Assembly: GCA_005882895.1 (NCBI GenBank)
Contig: VBBD01000022.1
Coordinates: 1 to 34,883, forward strand
DNA: 34,883 nucleotides
From: Candidatus Bathyarchaeota archaeon
Lineage (GTDB): Archaea > Thermoproteota > Bathyarchaeia > 40CM-2-53-6
Direction of reading: 5' to 3'
Shown: positions 26,234-34,883 of the stretch, in pieces
How positions within the stretch are numbered: position 1 is the first letter of the stretch
How the letters are laid out: the number at the start of each line of letters is the position of its first letter
Notes under the pieces: model-generated
Databases searched by the model: none
Seen by the model: the letters and a program-made list of their open reading frames with translations, nothing else
Told to the model about the DNA's origin: nothing
Translations under genes and position numbers: made by a program

Positions 26234-27442
26234 TCAGGGCTCGATAGACCAAGCGATTGGAAGCCCTTGGGTTAGCTGTTCAACCTGTCTGGCGGCTCGG
26301 GTTCTGAGCTCGCTCACAATGCCTCCGATTATTGAGTTGGAATACTCTTCGATTTTGCCCTCGTCAGACAATTTGGCAATGGCGGGGTCTAAGGGGATGG
26401 CACCTAGGAATGGCACTCCTAGGCTTGAAGCCAGGTTCTCTCCCTTCGGCTCTCCGAAAACATTCATCGTCTTCCCACAACTCGGACATTTGAGATAGCT
26501 CATGTTCTCAACTAGACCAAGTATTGGGACGTCCATCTTCTTGGCCATATTCACCGCTTTTGAGACGATCATTGAAGCGAGATCTTGTGGGGAGGAAACT
26601 ACGATGACGCCGTCTAACGGAAGAGATTGGAACACGGTTAGAGGGGCATCGCTGGTCCCTGGTGGAAGGTCCACGAGAAGATAATGAAGATCGCCCCAAT
26701 CGACGTCCCAGTAAAGTTGTCGGATTACGCTGTTAACGATTGGACCTCGCCAGACAACCGGCATGCTAGGGTCCTCCAGAACAAGGTTGATTGACATGAC
26801 TTTGATTCCAGTTTTCGTCCTAAGAGGCACGATTCCACCTCCGGGGCCCTTGTACGGCTTACCGAAAACACCAAGCACCTTGGCGATGCTTGGACCAGTG
26901 AGATCCGCGTCTAGGACCCCTACCTCGTATCCACTTCTCTTTAGCTCCGACGCGAGCATGCTGGTGACGAAGGATTTTCCAACGCCTCCCTTCCCTGAGA
27001 TGACCGCGATAATGCTGCGGACGCCCCGCTTTCCGAGACGTTCAATCCCAGGTCCAAGCCCGGGTCCACCCTTTGACGGAGTTGAGGAGACTGCTCCTGG
27101 TTGCAACTGTTGCTTCAACTCCTCCAGCTCCTTTCTCGACATGGTCGTTGTCTCGACTTTCACCGATCTTACGTCCTCGAGTTCTCGCACTGCCTTCTCG
27201 ACATCTGCCTGAAGGGTCTTTGCAAGCGGACAGTGCGCAACGGTCAGGGCAATTTTCACGTAAACATTCCCATCGCTAGCCGAAATATCTCTGACCATTT
27301 TCAGATCAACGATACTCCGGCCAATCTCCGGGTCCAGCACGCCCCTCAGCTTTTCCAAGACTAGGTTCTTATCGACCAAACGATAGCCCACAGTTCGAAA
27401 CACTATCATGAAGCCTTTCTTGCTATTTACACCCTCCTTCAA
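26234..27442 (-). CDS. Mrp/NBP35-family Fe-S carrier ATPase with N-terminal DUF59 domain
   Basis: LRGVLDPEIGRSIVDLKMVRDI; ISGKGGVGKSFVTSMLASEL; LLVDLPPGTSDAPLT; CPSCGK. Confidence 0.92.
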   Translation of the reverse strand: MKEGVNSKKGFMIVFRTVGYRLVDKNLVLEKLRGVLDPEIGRSIVDLKMVRDISASDGNVYVKIALTVAHCPLAKTLQADVEKAVRELEDVRSVKVETTTMSRKELEELKQQLQPGAVSSTPSKGGPGLGPGIERLGKRGVRSIIAVISGKGGVGKSFVTSMLASELKRSGYEVGVLDADLTGPSIAKVLGVFGKPYKGPGGGIVPLRTKTGIKVMSINLVLEDPSMPVVWRGPIVNSVIRQLYWDVDWGDLHYLLVDLPPGTSDAPLTVFQSLPLDGVIVVSSPQDLASMIVSKAVNMAKKMDVPILGLVENMSYLKCPSCGKTMNVFGEPKGENLASSLGVPFLGAIPLDPAIAKLSDEGKIEEYSNSIIGGIVSELRTRAARQVEQLTQGLPIAWSIEP

Positions 27443-27490
27443 AGATGTAACGTAAGGTCGCCTGCTTAGCTCGAAGAGAAAGAAGATCTG

Positions 27491-28249
27491 ATGATGGTCT
27501 CCGAAACAACTAGAAGAGCCCTAAAGGAATTCGGGCTCACAGAATACGAGGTCAAAGCATACATTGCCCTAGTGGAATCTGGACCGATGCCCGCGAGCCA
27601 GCTGAGTACTACTGCCGCGATTCCCTACTCGAAGATATACGAAATACTAGGGAATCTGGAGAGAAAAGGCTGGGTGGAAAGCGAACAGGGCAGACCAAGT
27701 AAGTATTTCCCCAAACCTCCCAGTGCAGCCCTCGAATCCTCCAGGGTGAGAATGGAGAACACGCTCAAGTCCAGCCAGACAGACGCGATGTCGGAGCTAC
27801 AGCCCCTCTACGAGAAGAAAAGAGTCCAAGAAAGACCGGACATATGGATCGTTAGAGGACAAAACAATATTCTAGACAGAATCAAAGAGACGCTGGGTAG
27901 AACAAAGAGAGAACTGCTCGTTGCTATGCCGATAGTTCCCGACTCGGTGATTTCCATGGCGACACCATTACTTTCCCTCATGAACAGTCGAGGTGTCAAA
28001 GTCTCAGTCATGATTCCGAGCCTGATCAGCAAAGAGATAACGAGGAAACTGAAAGGGCTGGCAGAGGTCAGGGTCCGCGAGCAAATGTTCGGCGGAGGAA
28101 TTATCTCCGACAGTAACGAGATCATCCTTCTGCTCGGAGAAGAGCCGGAGAGAGGACTGACCCTAGCAATATCATCTGATCACGCGGGACTGGTAAGATT
28201 CGGAAAAAGCTACTTCGAATTCCTGTGGGAGAACTCCAAACCGTGCTAG
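27491..28249 (+). CDS. TrmB-family transcriptional regulator
   Basis: ALKEFGLTEYEVKAYIALVESGPMPASQLSTTAAIPYSKIYEILGNLERKGWVESEQGRPSKYFPKPP. Confidence 0.88.
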   Translation: MMVSETTRRALKEFGLTEYEVKAYIALVESGPMPASQLSTTAAIPYSKIYEILGNLERKGWVESEQGRPSKYFPKPPSAALESSRVRMENTLKSSQTDAMSELQPLYEKKRVQERPDIWIVRGQNNILDRIKETLGRTKRELLVAMPIVPDSVISMATPLLSLMNSRGVKVSVMIPSLISKEITRKLKGLAEVRVREQMFGGGIISDSNEIILLLGEEPERGLTLAISSDHAGLVRFGKSYFEFLWENSKPC

Positions 28250-28306
28250 CTAATGCTCTGGGCTGACAAAAAGGGTAATAGACTATGAGTCAGAGTCCCG
28301 GACGAT

Positions 28307-28472
28307 GCTCCGGTGGTGTAGCCCGGTTTAGCATAGCGGCCTTAGCCCGACAATGAAGCTCGGGTGGCCATTCGAGCGAATAACCAGCCAGCGGCGGAGA
28401 ATCGAAACCTCCAGAGCCGTTGATCGCGGGTTCAAAAGCGGTCGTTTGCCGCGGAGAGTCCCGCCCGGAGCA
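28307..28472 (+). tRNA. tRNA-Glu(TTC) with three inferred introns (28344-28371, ~28376-28415, ~28436-28457); CCA encoded at 28473-28475
   Basis: Acceptor GCTCCGG/CCGGAGC, D-arm GTGTAGCCCGGTTTAGCAT, stem GCGGC/GCCGT, T-stem GCGGG/CCCGC. Removing inserts gives a 76-nt tRNA with loop CTTTCGA. Intron 1 fits BHB (central helix GGCC/GGCC, bulges TTA and ATT, inner helix GCCCGA/TCGGGT). Intron 2 borders are inferred only from the mature consensus. Confidence 0.82.
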
Positions 28473-28479
28473 CCATCAC

Positions 28480-28590
28480 GCGGGGGTACCATAGCCAGGT
28501 CAAATGGGCAGAGGGTCACTGGAAAGCACCCGCCTAGGGCTTAGGACCCTGTGGCGAAGGCCTTCGTGGGTTCGAATCCCACCCCCCGCA
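28480..28590 (+). tRNA. tRNA-Leu(TAG) with one intron (28512-28537); CCA encoded at 28591-28593
   Basis: Acceptor GCGGGGG/CCCCCGC, long variable arm, T-arm GTGGG-TTCGAAT-CCCAC. BHB: central helix GGGC/GCCT, bulges AGA and AGG, inner helix GGGT/ACCC; splicing restores CAGGG-CTTAGGA-CCCTG. Confidence 0.9.
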
Positions 28591-28628
28591 CCACTTGAGC
28601 CAAACCTTCCAAAAAACTCTATTCAGAA

Positions 28629-30956
28629 TCATGCGGGCCGGTATGCGGGTGAAGGCCCCTTTCGTCGTTTGAGGATTAGTAGCAGAGAAAGCACAATCAC
28701 AACAGCTATGAGCCCTCCGATTATCGCCGTGGTGAGATTGCTGGTGGGTGCTGTGGAGGAGAGAGAATACACGCCACCAGTCTTGTTACTGCTCCAAGCA
28801 TTGCCTTTCGAGATCGTCGCAGTCACAACATCGGTTGCGGGGTTTGACGATGTAGTGTCCCAAGAGAACGGGTAGGACTTTTGTTGGCCTGCCGGGAGCG
28901 TCTCGCTCATCTGAGCGATGGTAGTAGTTCCCCATTTCACCGTTATGTTGAAACTTGCGTCAACGCTTCCAGTGTTCGACACAGTTACGGTTCCTGTGAC
29001 AGAGTGGCCTGTAGTCGCGGTACCGCGAGGGGAAAGAGTGATGTCACTGATCGTTGGCACTGCAGATACGGTGATCGTAGCGACGAAATTCTGGGACGTT
29101 GCACCGCTGGTCGCAGTTACCGTGATCGTGTATGTTCCAGGGGACGTCGAGGTAGTCGAACCGATTCTCAGGACAGCACTGCCAACTGAGCCGGAGATCA
29201 GTTTGACAATGACGACGGTCGCAGTAGAACTGGAATTGCTCAAGAATACTGAAGGACTATTAGCACCGGCGGGAGAAATGGATGCAACAAGGGCCAGGCT
29301 CCCCGTCAAGCCAAGGCTGGTCAACGTAATGGTGGATGTGGCGGAACCGCCCGCGATGAAGGAGCTAGGAACGACAGGAGTGCTTGTCAATGTGAAGCTA
29401 CTAATCATACTGACCGACACTAGCAGCGAATGTTGCAGCGAACCGTTGGTACCCGTGAGAACCACAAGATAGACGCCCGCAGGGGTGGAGGTTGTCGTTG
29501 CAACATTTAACGTGGCACTGGTCGCTCCGCCTGCCACAACTCTGACAATAAGACTGGTACCACTGAAGGTCGAGTTGCTCAAAGATATCAGAGGACCATT
29601 AGCTACAACCGGCGATACAGAGGCGGTAACGGTTACGTTGCCGGCGAAACCGAAAACGCTACCAACTGTGACTGAGGAGACGCCTGAAGATCCAGCCGCG
29701 AAAGACAGAGAGGGATTACTCGCCGTGATACTGAAGTCGACCGTATTCACACTCACGAGGAGAAAGTGTTGCAGAGGACCACTAATCGCTGTAACGTTGA
29801 CGGTGTAGGCTTGAAGAGGCGTAGAGGCTGTCGTCGTAACACTCAGAGTGGCAGTACCCGCGTTCCCTCCGCCCACTAGTGTGATTATGACGCTGGTTCC
29901 TGTGAAAGAAGAGTTAGTCAATGCTGCAACGGGACCACTAGCCACTAGGGGTGAAACTGCGAGCCTCAATGTAACATTGCCCTCGAAACCATTCAGACTA
30001 GTCAGACCAATCGATGACGTTCCAAAAGAACCCGGGACGAAAGACAGCGATGTGGTACTAGCCGTGATGCTGAAGTCTACCACGTTCACGGGCACCAAGA
30101 AAAAGCGTTGAAGGATACCGCTTGCCTCAGTAACGTTGATGGTAAAGGTTTCGAGAGGTGTAGCGGTTGTCGTTGTAACATTCAAGCTAACCTTACTCGT
30201 CCCACCTGCGGAGAGAAGGACGCTAACCTTCGGACCGGTGAAAGGAGTAGAGTTAGTCAACAGTGCCAAAGGTCCATTGGAGAGAATGGGAGAGACGACT
30301 GCGGTAACGTTCACTTTGCCCGCGAAACCATTGATACTATTGACCGTAATTGTCGAATTCCCAAAGGAGCCCACTGGGATGTTCAAGAATGCGGGCTTGG
30401 AAATTATTGGTGCGATCCCATAGACACCTTCGGCTGTTGTGTGAGAAACGGTGCTACCGCTGTTTGCCAAGATATCCAAACCCGGAGGAATCGTAAGATA
30501 GCTAAACCCGCTACCTGCCACTTGGTACGTTATTGTGAAGAGAAGACCACTTCCACCGACGGCTATGCCAGTGCCTGATGCCGCAGATGAATGCGCTACC
30601 CCCGCACCGTCGGTAATGCTACAGCCTGTTCCCGAGCCGTTGATGCAGTTTGCGACTTGAAAGACGGATCCGAGGATGTCCCCGGCTACGCTGATGCTAA
30701 CAGGATTCAGAACACTCGGATCTGTTTCAACGCTGACGTCCCACGCGTTAAAAGGATCCATGCCGGTGACGTTGACCTGGTACGTGATCATGGTTCCCAT
30801 TGCAAAGGGCCCCTGGCTAGCAGGAGAAAAGAATAGGGTGCCTGCAGCATGCGCAAGAGGAGTTGACGAAGGCGCGAGGAATAAGGCCGGAACGAGCAGA
30901 CATGCCAGCGACACGGCTCGTATCGTTGAAAGTTGGAGGTTACGCATGCTTGACAA
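28629..30956 (-). CDS. Large secreted repeat protein: N-terminal cohesin-like domain, tandem ~115-aa Ig-like modules, C-terminal TM anchor
   Basis: Signal peptide; TLFFSPASQGPFAMGTMITYQVNVTGMDPFNAWDVSVETDPSVLNPVSISVAGDILG; repeated VDFSITAS..LSF..GS.G.S.I...S; C-terminal TAIIGGLIAVVIVLSLLLILKRRK. Confidence 0.8.
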   Translation of the reverse strand: MSSMRNLQLSTIRAVSLACLLVPALFLAPSSTPLAHAAGTLFFSPASQGPFAMGTMITYQVNVTGMDPFNAWDVSVETDPSVLNPVSISVAGDILGSVFQVANCINGSGTGCSITDGAGVAHSSAASGTGIAVGGSGLLFTITYQVAGSGFSYLTIPPGLDILANSGSTVSHTTAEGVYGIAPIISKPAFLNIPVGSFGNSTITVNSINGFAGKVNVTAVVSPILSNGPLALLTNSTPFTGPKVSVLLSAGGTSKVSLNVTTTTATPLETFTINVTEASGILQRFFLVPVNVVDFSITASTTSLSFVPGSFGTSSIGLTSLNGFEGNVTLRLAVSPLVASGPVAALTNSSFTGTSVIITLVGGGNAGTATLSVTTTASTPLQAYTVNVTAISGPLQHFLLVSVNTVDFSITASNPSLSFAAGSSGVSSVTVGSVFGFAGNVTVTASVSPVVANGPLISLSNSTFSGTSLIVRVVAGGATSATLNVATTTSTPAGVYLVVLTGTNGSLQHSLLVSVSMISSFTLTSTPVVPSSFIAGGSATSTITLTSLGLTGSLALVASISPAGANSPSVFLSNSSSTATVVIVKLISGSVGSAVLRIGSTTSTSPGTYTITVTATSGATSQNFVATITVSAVPTISDITLSPRGTATTGHSVTGTVTVSNTGSVDASFNITVKWGTTTIAQMSETLPAGQQKSYPFSWDTTSSNPATDVVTATISKGNAWSSNKTGGVYSLSSTAPTSNLTTAIIGGLIAVVIVLSLLLILKRRKGPSPAYRPA

Positions 30957-31279
30957 CTTGGGACGCTAGCAATTCGAAGGACGAGGCAGAGTTTCGCTCT
31001 AAAAAGGCTTATCGAGAACTTGGCACTCCGATGCTTTCGGATGCTGTTTGGCAGACCCGTTTATCCCAGAGATCTTGAGAGTCTCGCCTAGCCGCAAGAT
31101 CTGAAAGGTCTTCGAACTAGCTTCGTTTATCCAAACGCTCGTGACAGTTTATCATTCCTCAGATTCTAGAATTAGAACAAGTCGACCGGACGGGAAGTCA
31201 GGGGCGGGGAAATGATAGTAGTATGACTTGAACGAGGGGAGAAACAGGAAAGGCGCGGCTTCGGTGCTGAAAAGATGGG

Positions 31280-34200
31280 TCAAACGGTGACGGAGAAGGA
31301 CGAGAATTCCAAATGATGATGCCTTACGGTGACCACCTGACTTATGATCGTCCCATCTGGCAACGAGGATTCAACCGTGAACGTCGATTTGCCTGAAATG
31401 TGAGGATGAAACCCAACGAAACCATCGGCGTCCGTGAACGCCATCGCCACCAGGTTTCCGCCCGAATCAAAGAGCGAGACGGATATGTTCGCCACCGGAC
31501 TTCCCATCTGGTCAGTGATAATGCCCGCGACCACCCGGTCCTGTTTGAACACGTTGTCGCTCACGATAGTCTGGGTGTCCGTAAGAGAGCTGGCGCTGAC
31601 GGAGAAGGAGTATGTGGCGTCATCGGGGATTACCACCTGACCCGTACCCGGATTTGTAGCGTTGTCGTCACTCTTTCCGAACGACGAGCCCTTCAGACCA
31701 TAGTTCAGATGCACCGTCAGGTAAACCATTCCAGATGATGGAACACTGCCTGAGACCGTTATCGTCACTGTTGACCCGAGAGCTTGCGCGCTGTAGTCCG
31801 TAAGAGCAATCGCGGCTGGAGTTATTGCAAAGCTATTGCTGACATTATTGATCGGCACAAAGCAGCCCGACTGAAGACCAAAGTTCGAGAAGACCTGGAC
31901 AGGGTTTGTGCCCTGTGTCACGAATGGATACGGGACAGACATGGACAACGTGACGGGCGTGCCTGCAGTCCCGTTGAAGAAAACATTGTAGGCAAACTGG
32001 CCTGGATTACTCGCTGCCAGCGTAAACCCGGAAGCCAACTTGCTCTTGGCGTTGCTTTGCACGAAAATCAAGTGGAACTGGTCGCCGAAGCCGCACAGGC
32101 TACCATCAGTCACTACACTACTCAGCTGCCCGATACTTACGATAGCGAATGTGAACGTGGCCGTGGTCGACTGGGACGCGGTGCCAGGCGAACCAGTACC
32201 GGTAATGGTTACAGTGAAAGCGTTCGCAGTAGTCGAAGTGCACGACAGACTGGAGGTGCCAGTACCGTTAGCAGCGAGCGATACGGGTGTTACGGTGAAC
32301 GGGTTGCAGGTCAAACCAGCAGGAAGAGGAGTATCAGAGAGAGCAACAGAGCCAACAAAGTTGAACGTACTAGTCAGAGTAATCGTCGAAGACATTGATG
32401 TGCCGGTAGCTCCACTAGGAGACGTAGCACTGATCGTGAAATCGCCTACGTGGGATACGAAGCTAGCTGTGTGAGTGCGACCGCCACCGGTTGCCGTGAT
32501 TGACACAGTGTAGGTTCCTGGGGTTGAGGAGGAAGGAGTGCAAGTACCAGTAACAGCTCCAGAAGTCACGGTCAGACTCGTAGCGCAGTTGGCGGTAAGA
32601 CCGGTGGAAGGTGAAACGACAGTGGTGAGAGTAACAGCACCAGTGAAGCTTCCAATCGGAGTGATAGTGATCGTTGAGCTGCCTGTTGTGCCAGTGTTGA
32701 AGTCAGCAGGCGAAGTTGCACTGATTGTGAAGTCCACTAATCCTGTGAATGTGAACGTGGCCGTAGTCGAGTGAGACGCGGTACCAGGCGAGCCAACCCC
32801 GTTGATGCCCACGATGAAAGCGTTAGCGGTAGTCGAAGTACAGCTGATGCTGGCCATGCCCGTACCGTTCGCTGAGAGCGGAACGGTGGCCGTTGGGCTA
32901 AAGGGCTGGCAGGTCAGACCAGAAGGAACAGTATCACCGAGAGCAACAGAGCCCACAAAGTTGAACGTGCTGGTAAGAGTAATCGAGGAAGAGATCGATG
33001 TGCTCGTCGCACCGCTTGGAGACGTAGCACTGATAGAAAAGTCACCGACATGAACGGTTGCAACAGCAAAGTGAGACGCGGTGCCAGGCGAGCCGATACC
33101 AGTGATAGTCGCGCCATAGGTTCCGGCAGCTGTCGAAGCTAGAGAACAGGAAGCGGCGACAGTAGCATTCGCAGTAATGCTAACAGGCGCAGGACACGTG
33201 ACCGTCAAACCGGTAGCTGGAATATTCACCGCGGCCAGACTGACAGTGCCAGCGAAGTTGAAGGTACTAGCGAGAGAGACGGAGATAGCAGAACCAGTAG
33301 CACCGGAATTGAAGTTCACAGGGCCACCAACGGAAATTGAAAAGTCACCAACATGTGAGGCGAAGCTGTTAGTGTGAGTGTGACCGCCGCCACTAGCAGA
33401 GATAGAGATACCGTAGGTTCCAGGCGCAGAAGAGGACGGACTGCAGGTACCAGTCACCACGCCGGTTGTCACGGTCAGACTCGTAGGACAATTAGCCGTG
33501 AGACCGGTAGATGGCGAGATAACAGTCGTCAGAGTCACGGTACCCATGAAACCGTTGAGCGGAGTTATGGTAATCGTCGAACTGCCAGTCGCACCAGTGT
33601 TGAAATCAGCTGGGGAAGAAACGCCGATAGTGTAGTCTACAACTCCAGTAAATGTGAACGTGGCCGTGGTCGAGTGAGACGCAGTACCAGGAGAACCCAC
33701 ACCGCTGATGTTCACATTGAAAGCGTTCACGGTCGTCGAAGTGCACGAGAGATTAGCGGTTCCCGTACCATTTGTTGCTAGAGAGACTGCGGCGGAGGGA
33801 CTAAACGACTGGCATGTAAGACCCGCAGGAACAGTATCACCGAGAGCAACCGTACCAACAAAGTTGAACGTACTCGTCAGGGTAATCGTCGAAGAGATCG
33901 ACGAGCCCACAGCACCGCTTGGAGACGTAGCACTAATCGTGAAGTCACCAACATGGACTGTTGACGCAGCAGAGTGAGAAGCTGTACCAGGCGAACCCGC
34001 ACCAGTAATAGTTACACCGTACGTTCCGGCAGTCGTAGAGGCCAAAGTACACGAGGCAGCAACAGTAGCATTCGCAGTAGTACTGACAGGAGCAGGACAT
34101 GTGACTGTCAAGCCAGTAGCCGGACTTGTAACCGCAGTCAGACTGATCGTGCCAGCGAAGTTGAACGTACTGGTCAGAGAGACAGAGATAGCAGAACCAG

Positions 34201-34883
34201 TGGCACCGGAATTGAAGTTGACAGGGCTACCGGCAGAGATGGAAAAGTCCCCGACGTGAGAGATGAAAGTTGCACTGTGAGTGTGACCACCACCCGTGCC
34301 GGTGATAGTGACCAGATAGGTTCCAGGAGTCGAAGAGGAAGGAGCACATGTCCCGGTAACGGCGCCTGAGACGACCGTGAGACTTGTCGGACAATTAGCC
34401 GCAAGACCAGTCGAAGGCGAGACAACCGTGGCAAGGTTGACTGCACCAGTGAAACCTCCCGAGGGAGTGATGGTAATCGTCGAACTGCCGGTCGCACCCG
34501 TATTGAAATCAGCAGGCGACGAAGCCGTAATCGCAAAGTCGGTGCCAACAGTGAAGGTGAACACGGCAGGGGCCGAGTGCGACGCGGTGCCAGGCGAACC
34601 AGCACCGGCGATAGTTACGGGGAACATGCCCGCTGAGGTTGAATTGCAGGACAACGATGACGTACCAGTACCGTTTGAGGTAAGCGACACAGGAGTCACG
34701 GTGAACGCGCTACAGGTCAAACCAGAAGGAAGAGGAGTATCAGAGAGAGCAACAGAACCAACAAAGTTGAACGTACTAGTCAGAGTAATCGTCGAGCTGA
34801 TCGACGAACCCGCAGCACCACTAGGAGACGTAGCACTAATCGTGAAATCACCAACATGGACTGTTGAAGCGGCAGAGTGAGAA
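31280..34883 (-). CDS. Very large secreted repeat protein, 5'-partial (continues past the right window edge)
   Basis: Frame stays open to 34883 beyond the track start at 34720; nine ~100-aa modules then a C-terminal region with carboxypeptidase-regulatory-like AGIITDQMGSPVANISVSLFDSGGNLVAMAFTDADG. Confidence 0.85.
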   Translation of the reverse strand, partial: SHSAASTVHVGDFTISATSPSGAAGSSISSTITLTSTFNFVGSVALSDTPLPSGLTCSAFTVTPVSLTSNGTGTSSLSCNSTSAGMFPVTIAGAGSPGTASHSAPAVFTFTVGTDFAITASSPADFNTGATGSSTITITPSGGFTGAVNLATVVSPSTGLAANCPTSLTVVSGAVTGTCAPSSSTPGTYLVTITGTGGGHTHSATFISHVGDFSISAGSPVNFNSGATGSAISVSLTSTFNFAGTISLTAVTSPATGLTVTCPAPVSTTANATVAASCTLASTTAGTYGVTITGAGSPGTASHSAASTVHVGDFTISATSPSGAVGSSISSTITLTSTFNFVGTVALGDTVPAGLTCQSFSPSAAVSLATNGTGTANLSCTSTTVNAFNVNISGVGSPGTASHSTTATFTFTGVVDYTIGVSSPADFNTGATGSSTITITPLNGFMGTVTLTTVISPSTGLTANCPTSLTVTTGVVTGTCSPSSSAPGTYGISISASGGGHTHTNSFASHVGDFSISVGGPVNFNSGATGSAISVSLASTFNFAGTVSLAAVNIPATGLTVTCPAPVSITANATVAASCSLASTAAGTYGATITGIGSPGTASHFAVATVHVGDFSISATSPSGATSTSISSSITLTSTFNFVGSVALGDTVPSGLTCQPFSPTATVPLSANGTGMASISCTSTTANAFIVGINGVGSPGTASHSTTATFTFTGLVDFTISATSPADFNTGTTGSSTITITPIGSFTGAVTLTTVVSPSTGLTANCATSLTVTSGAVTGTCTPSSSTPGTYTVSITATGGGRTHTASFVSHVGDFTISATSPSGATGTSMSSTITLTSTFNFVGSVALSDTPLPAGLTCNPFTVTPVSLAANGTGTSSLSCTSTTANAFTVTITGTGSPGTASQSTTATFTFAIVSIGQLSSVVTDGSLCGFGDQFHLIFVQSNAKSKLASGFTLAASNPGQFAYNVFFNGTAGTPVTLSMSVPYPFVTQGTNPVQVFSNFGLQSGCFVPINNVSNSFAITPAAIALTDYSAQALGSTVTITVSGSVPSSGMVYLTVHLNYGLKGSSFGKSDDNATNPGTGQVVIPDDATYSFSVSASSLTDTQTIVSDNVFKQDRVVAGIITDQMGSPVANISVSLFDSGGNLVAMAFTDADGFVGFHPHISGKSTFTVESSLPDGTIISQVVTVRHHHLEFSSFSVTV
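32150..34883 (-). repeat. Coding tandem repeat: ~300-bp modules in a ~900-bp A-B-C higher-order unit
   Basis: Signature GAGCAAC...CAACAAAGTTGAACGT at 32341, 32941, 33841 and ~34747 (spacings 600, 900, ~906 nt). Confidence 0.9.

Noticed and set aside
28504-28875. 123-aa plus ORF over tRNA-Leu
   Set aside because: Runs through the tRNA-Leu gene and antisense to the surface-protein C-terminus.
28881-30969. Long plus-strand ORFs opposite the repeat protein (e.g. 28918-29472, 30136-30423)
   Set aside because: Antisense mirror ORFs caused by Thr/Ser/Val-rich repetitive coding on the minus strand; no family resemblance.
31784-34880. Plus-strand ORFs opposite the large repeat CDS (e.g. 32040-32474, 34377-34880)
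   Set aside because: They repeat with the minus-strand module period and look like antisense artefacts; the minus frame has signal/Ig-like logic and conserved Cys.
32150-34883. CRISPR-like regular repeats
   Set aside because: Repeats are ~300/900-bp protein-coding modules in frame, with no short palindromic repeat/spacer structure.
1-34883. Prophage, transposase, toxin-antitoxin or defence island
   Set aside because: No recognisable integrase, transposase, capsid, nuclease or Cas genes in the six-frame translations.

Overview
The window looks like a chromosomal segment from a TACK-type archaeon (inference). Support comes from fused gamma/alpha 2-oxoacid:ferredoxin oxidoreductase, a thiolase plus DUF35 partner, a PAN-like AAA+ ATPase, a RAD55/KaiC-like ATPase, a TrmB regulator, intron-bearing tRNAs, an isolated 5S rRNA gene, many TTG starts and TATA boxes ~30 nt before start codons. 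Main contents: 5S rRNA overlapping the 3' end of a PQQ-propeller surface protein; tRNA-Trp(CCA), tRNA-Glu(TTC) and tRNA-Leu(TAG), together interrupted by seven inferred introns, most at non-canonical positions; a plus-strand gene run at 4.56-10.63 kb (thioesterase, 3-hydroxyacyl-CoA dehydrogenase, enoyl-CoA hydratase, PaaG-like isomerase, R2-like diiron protein, EthD-like protein, thiolase, DUF35) that resembles a phenylacetate-type aerobic CoA-thioester degradation pathway without recognisable PaaABCDE; nadE; AAA+ ATPase; a BlaI/M56 regulator-protease pair; ALDH; OFOR; aquaporin; DUF59 and Mrp proteins; and two large repetitive secreted proteins, one with a 900-bp higher-order A-B-C module repeat carrying one cysteine pair per module. 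A ~210-bp noncoding repeat occurs twice in inverted orientation. All calls were made by reading the sequence; no database search was run.
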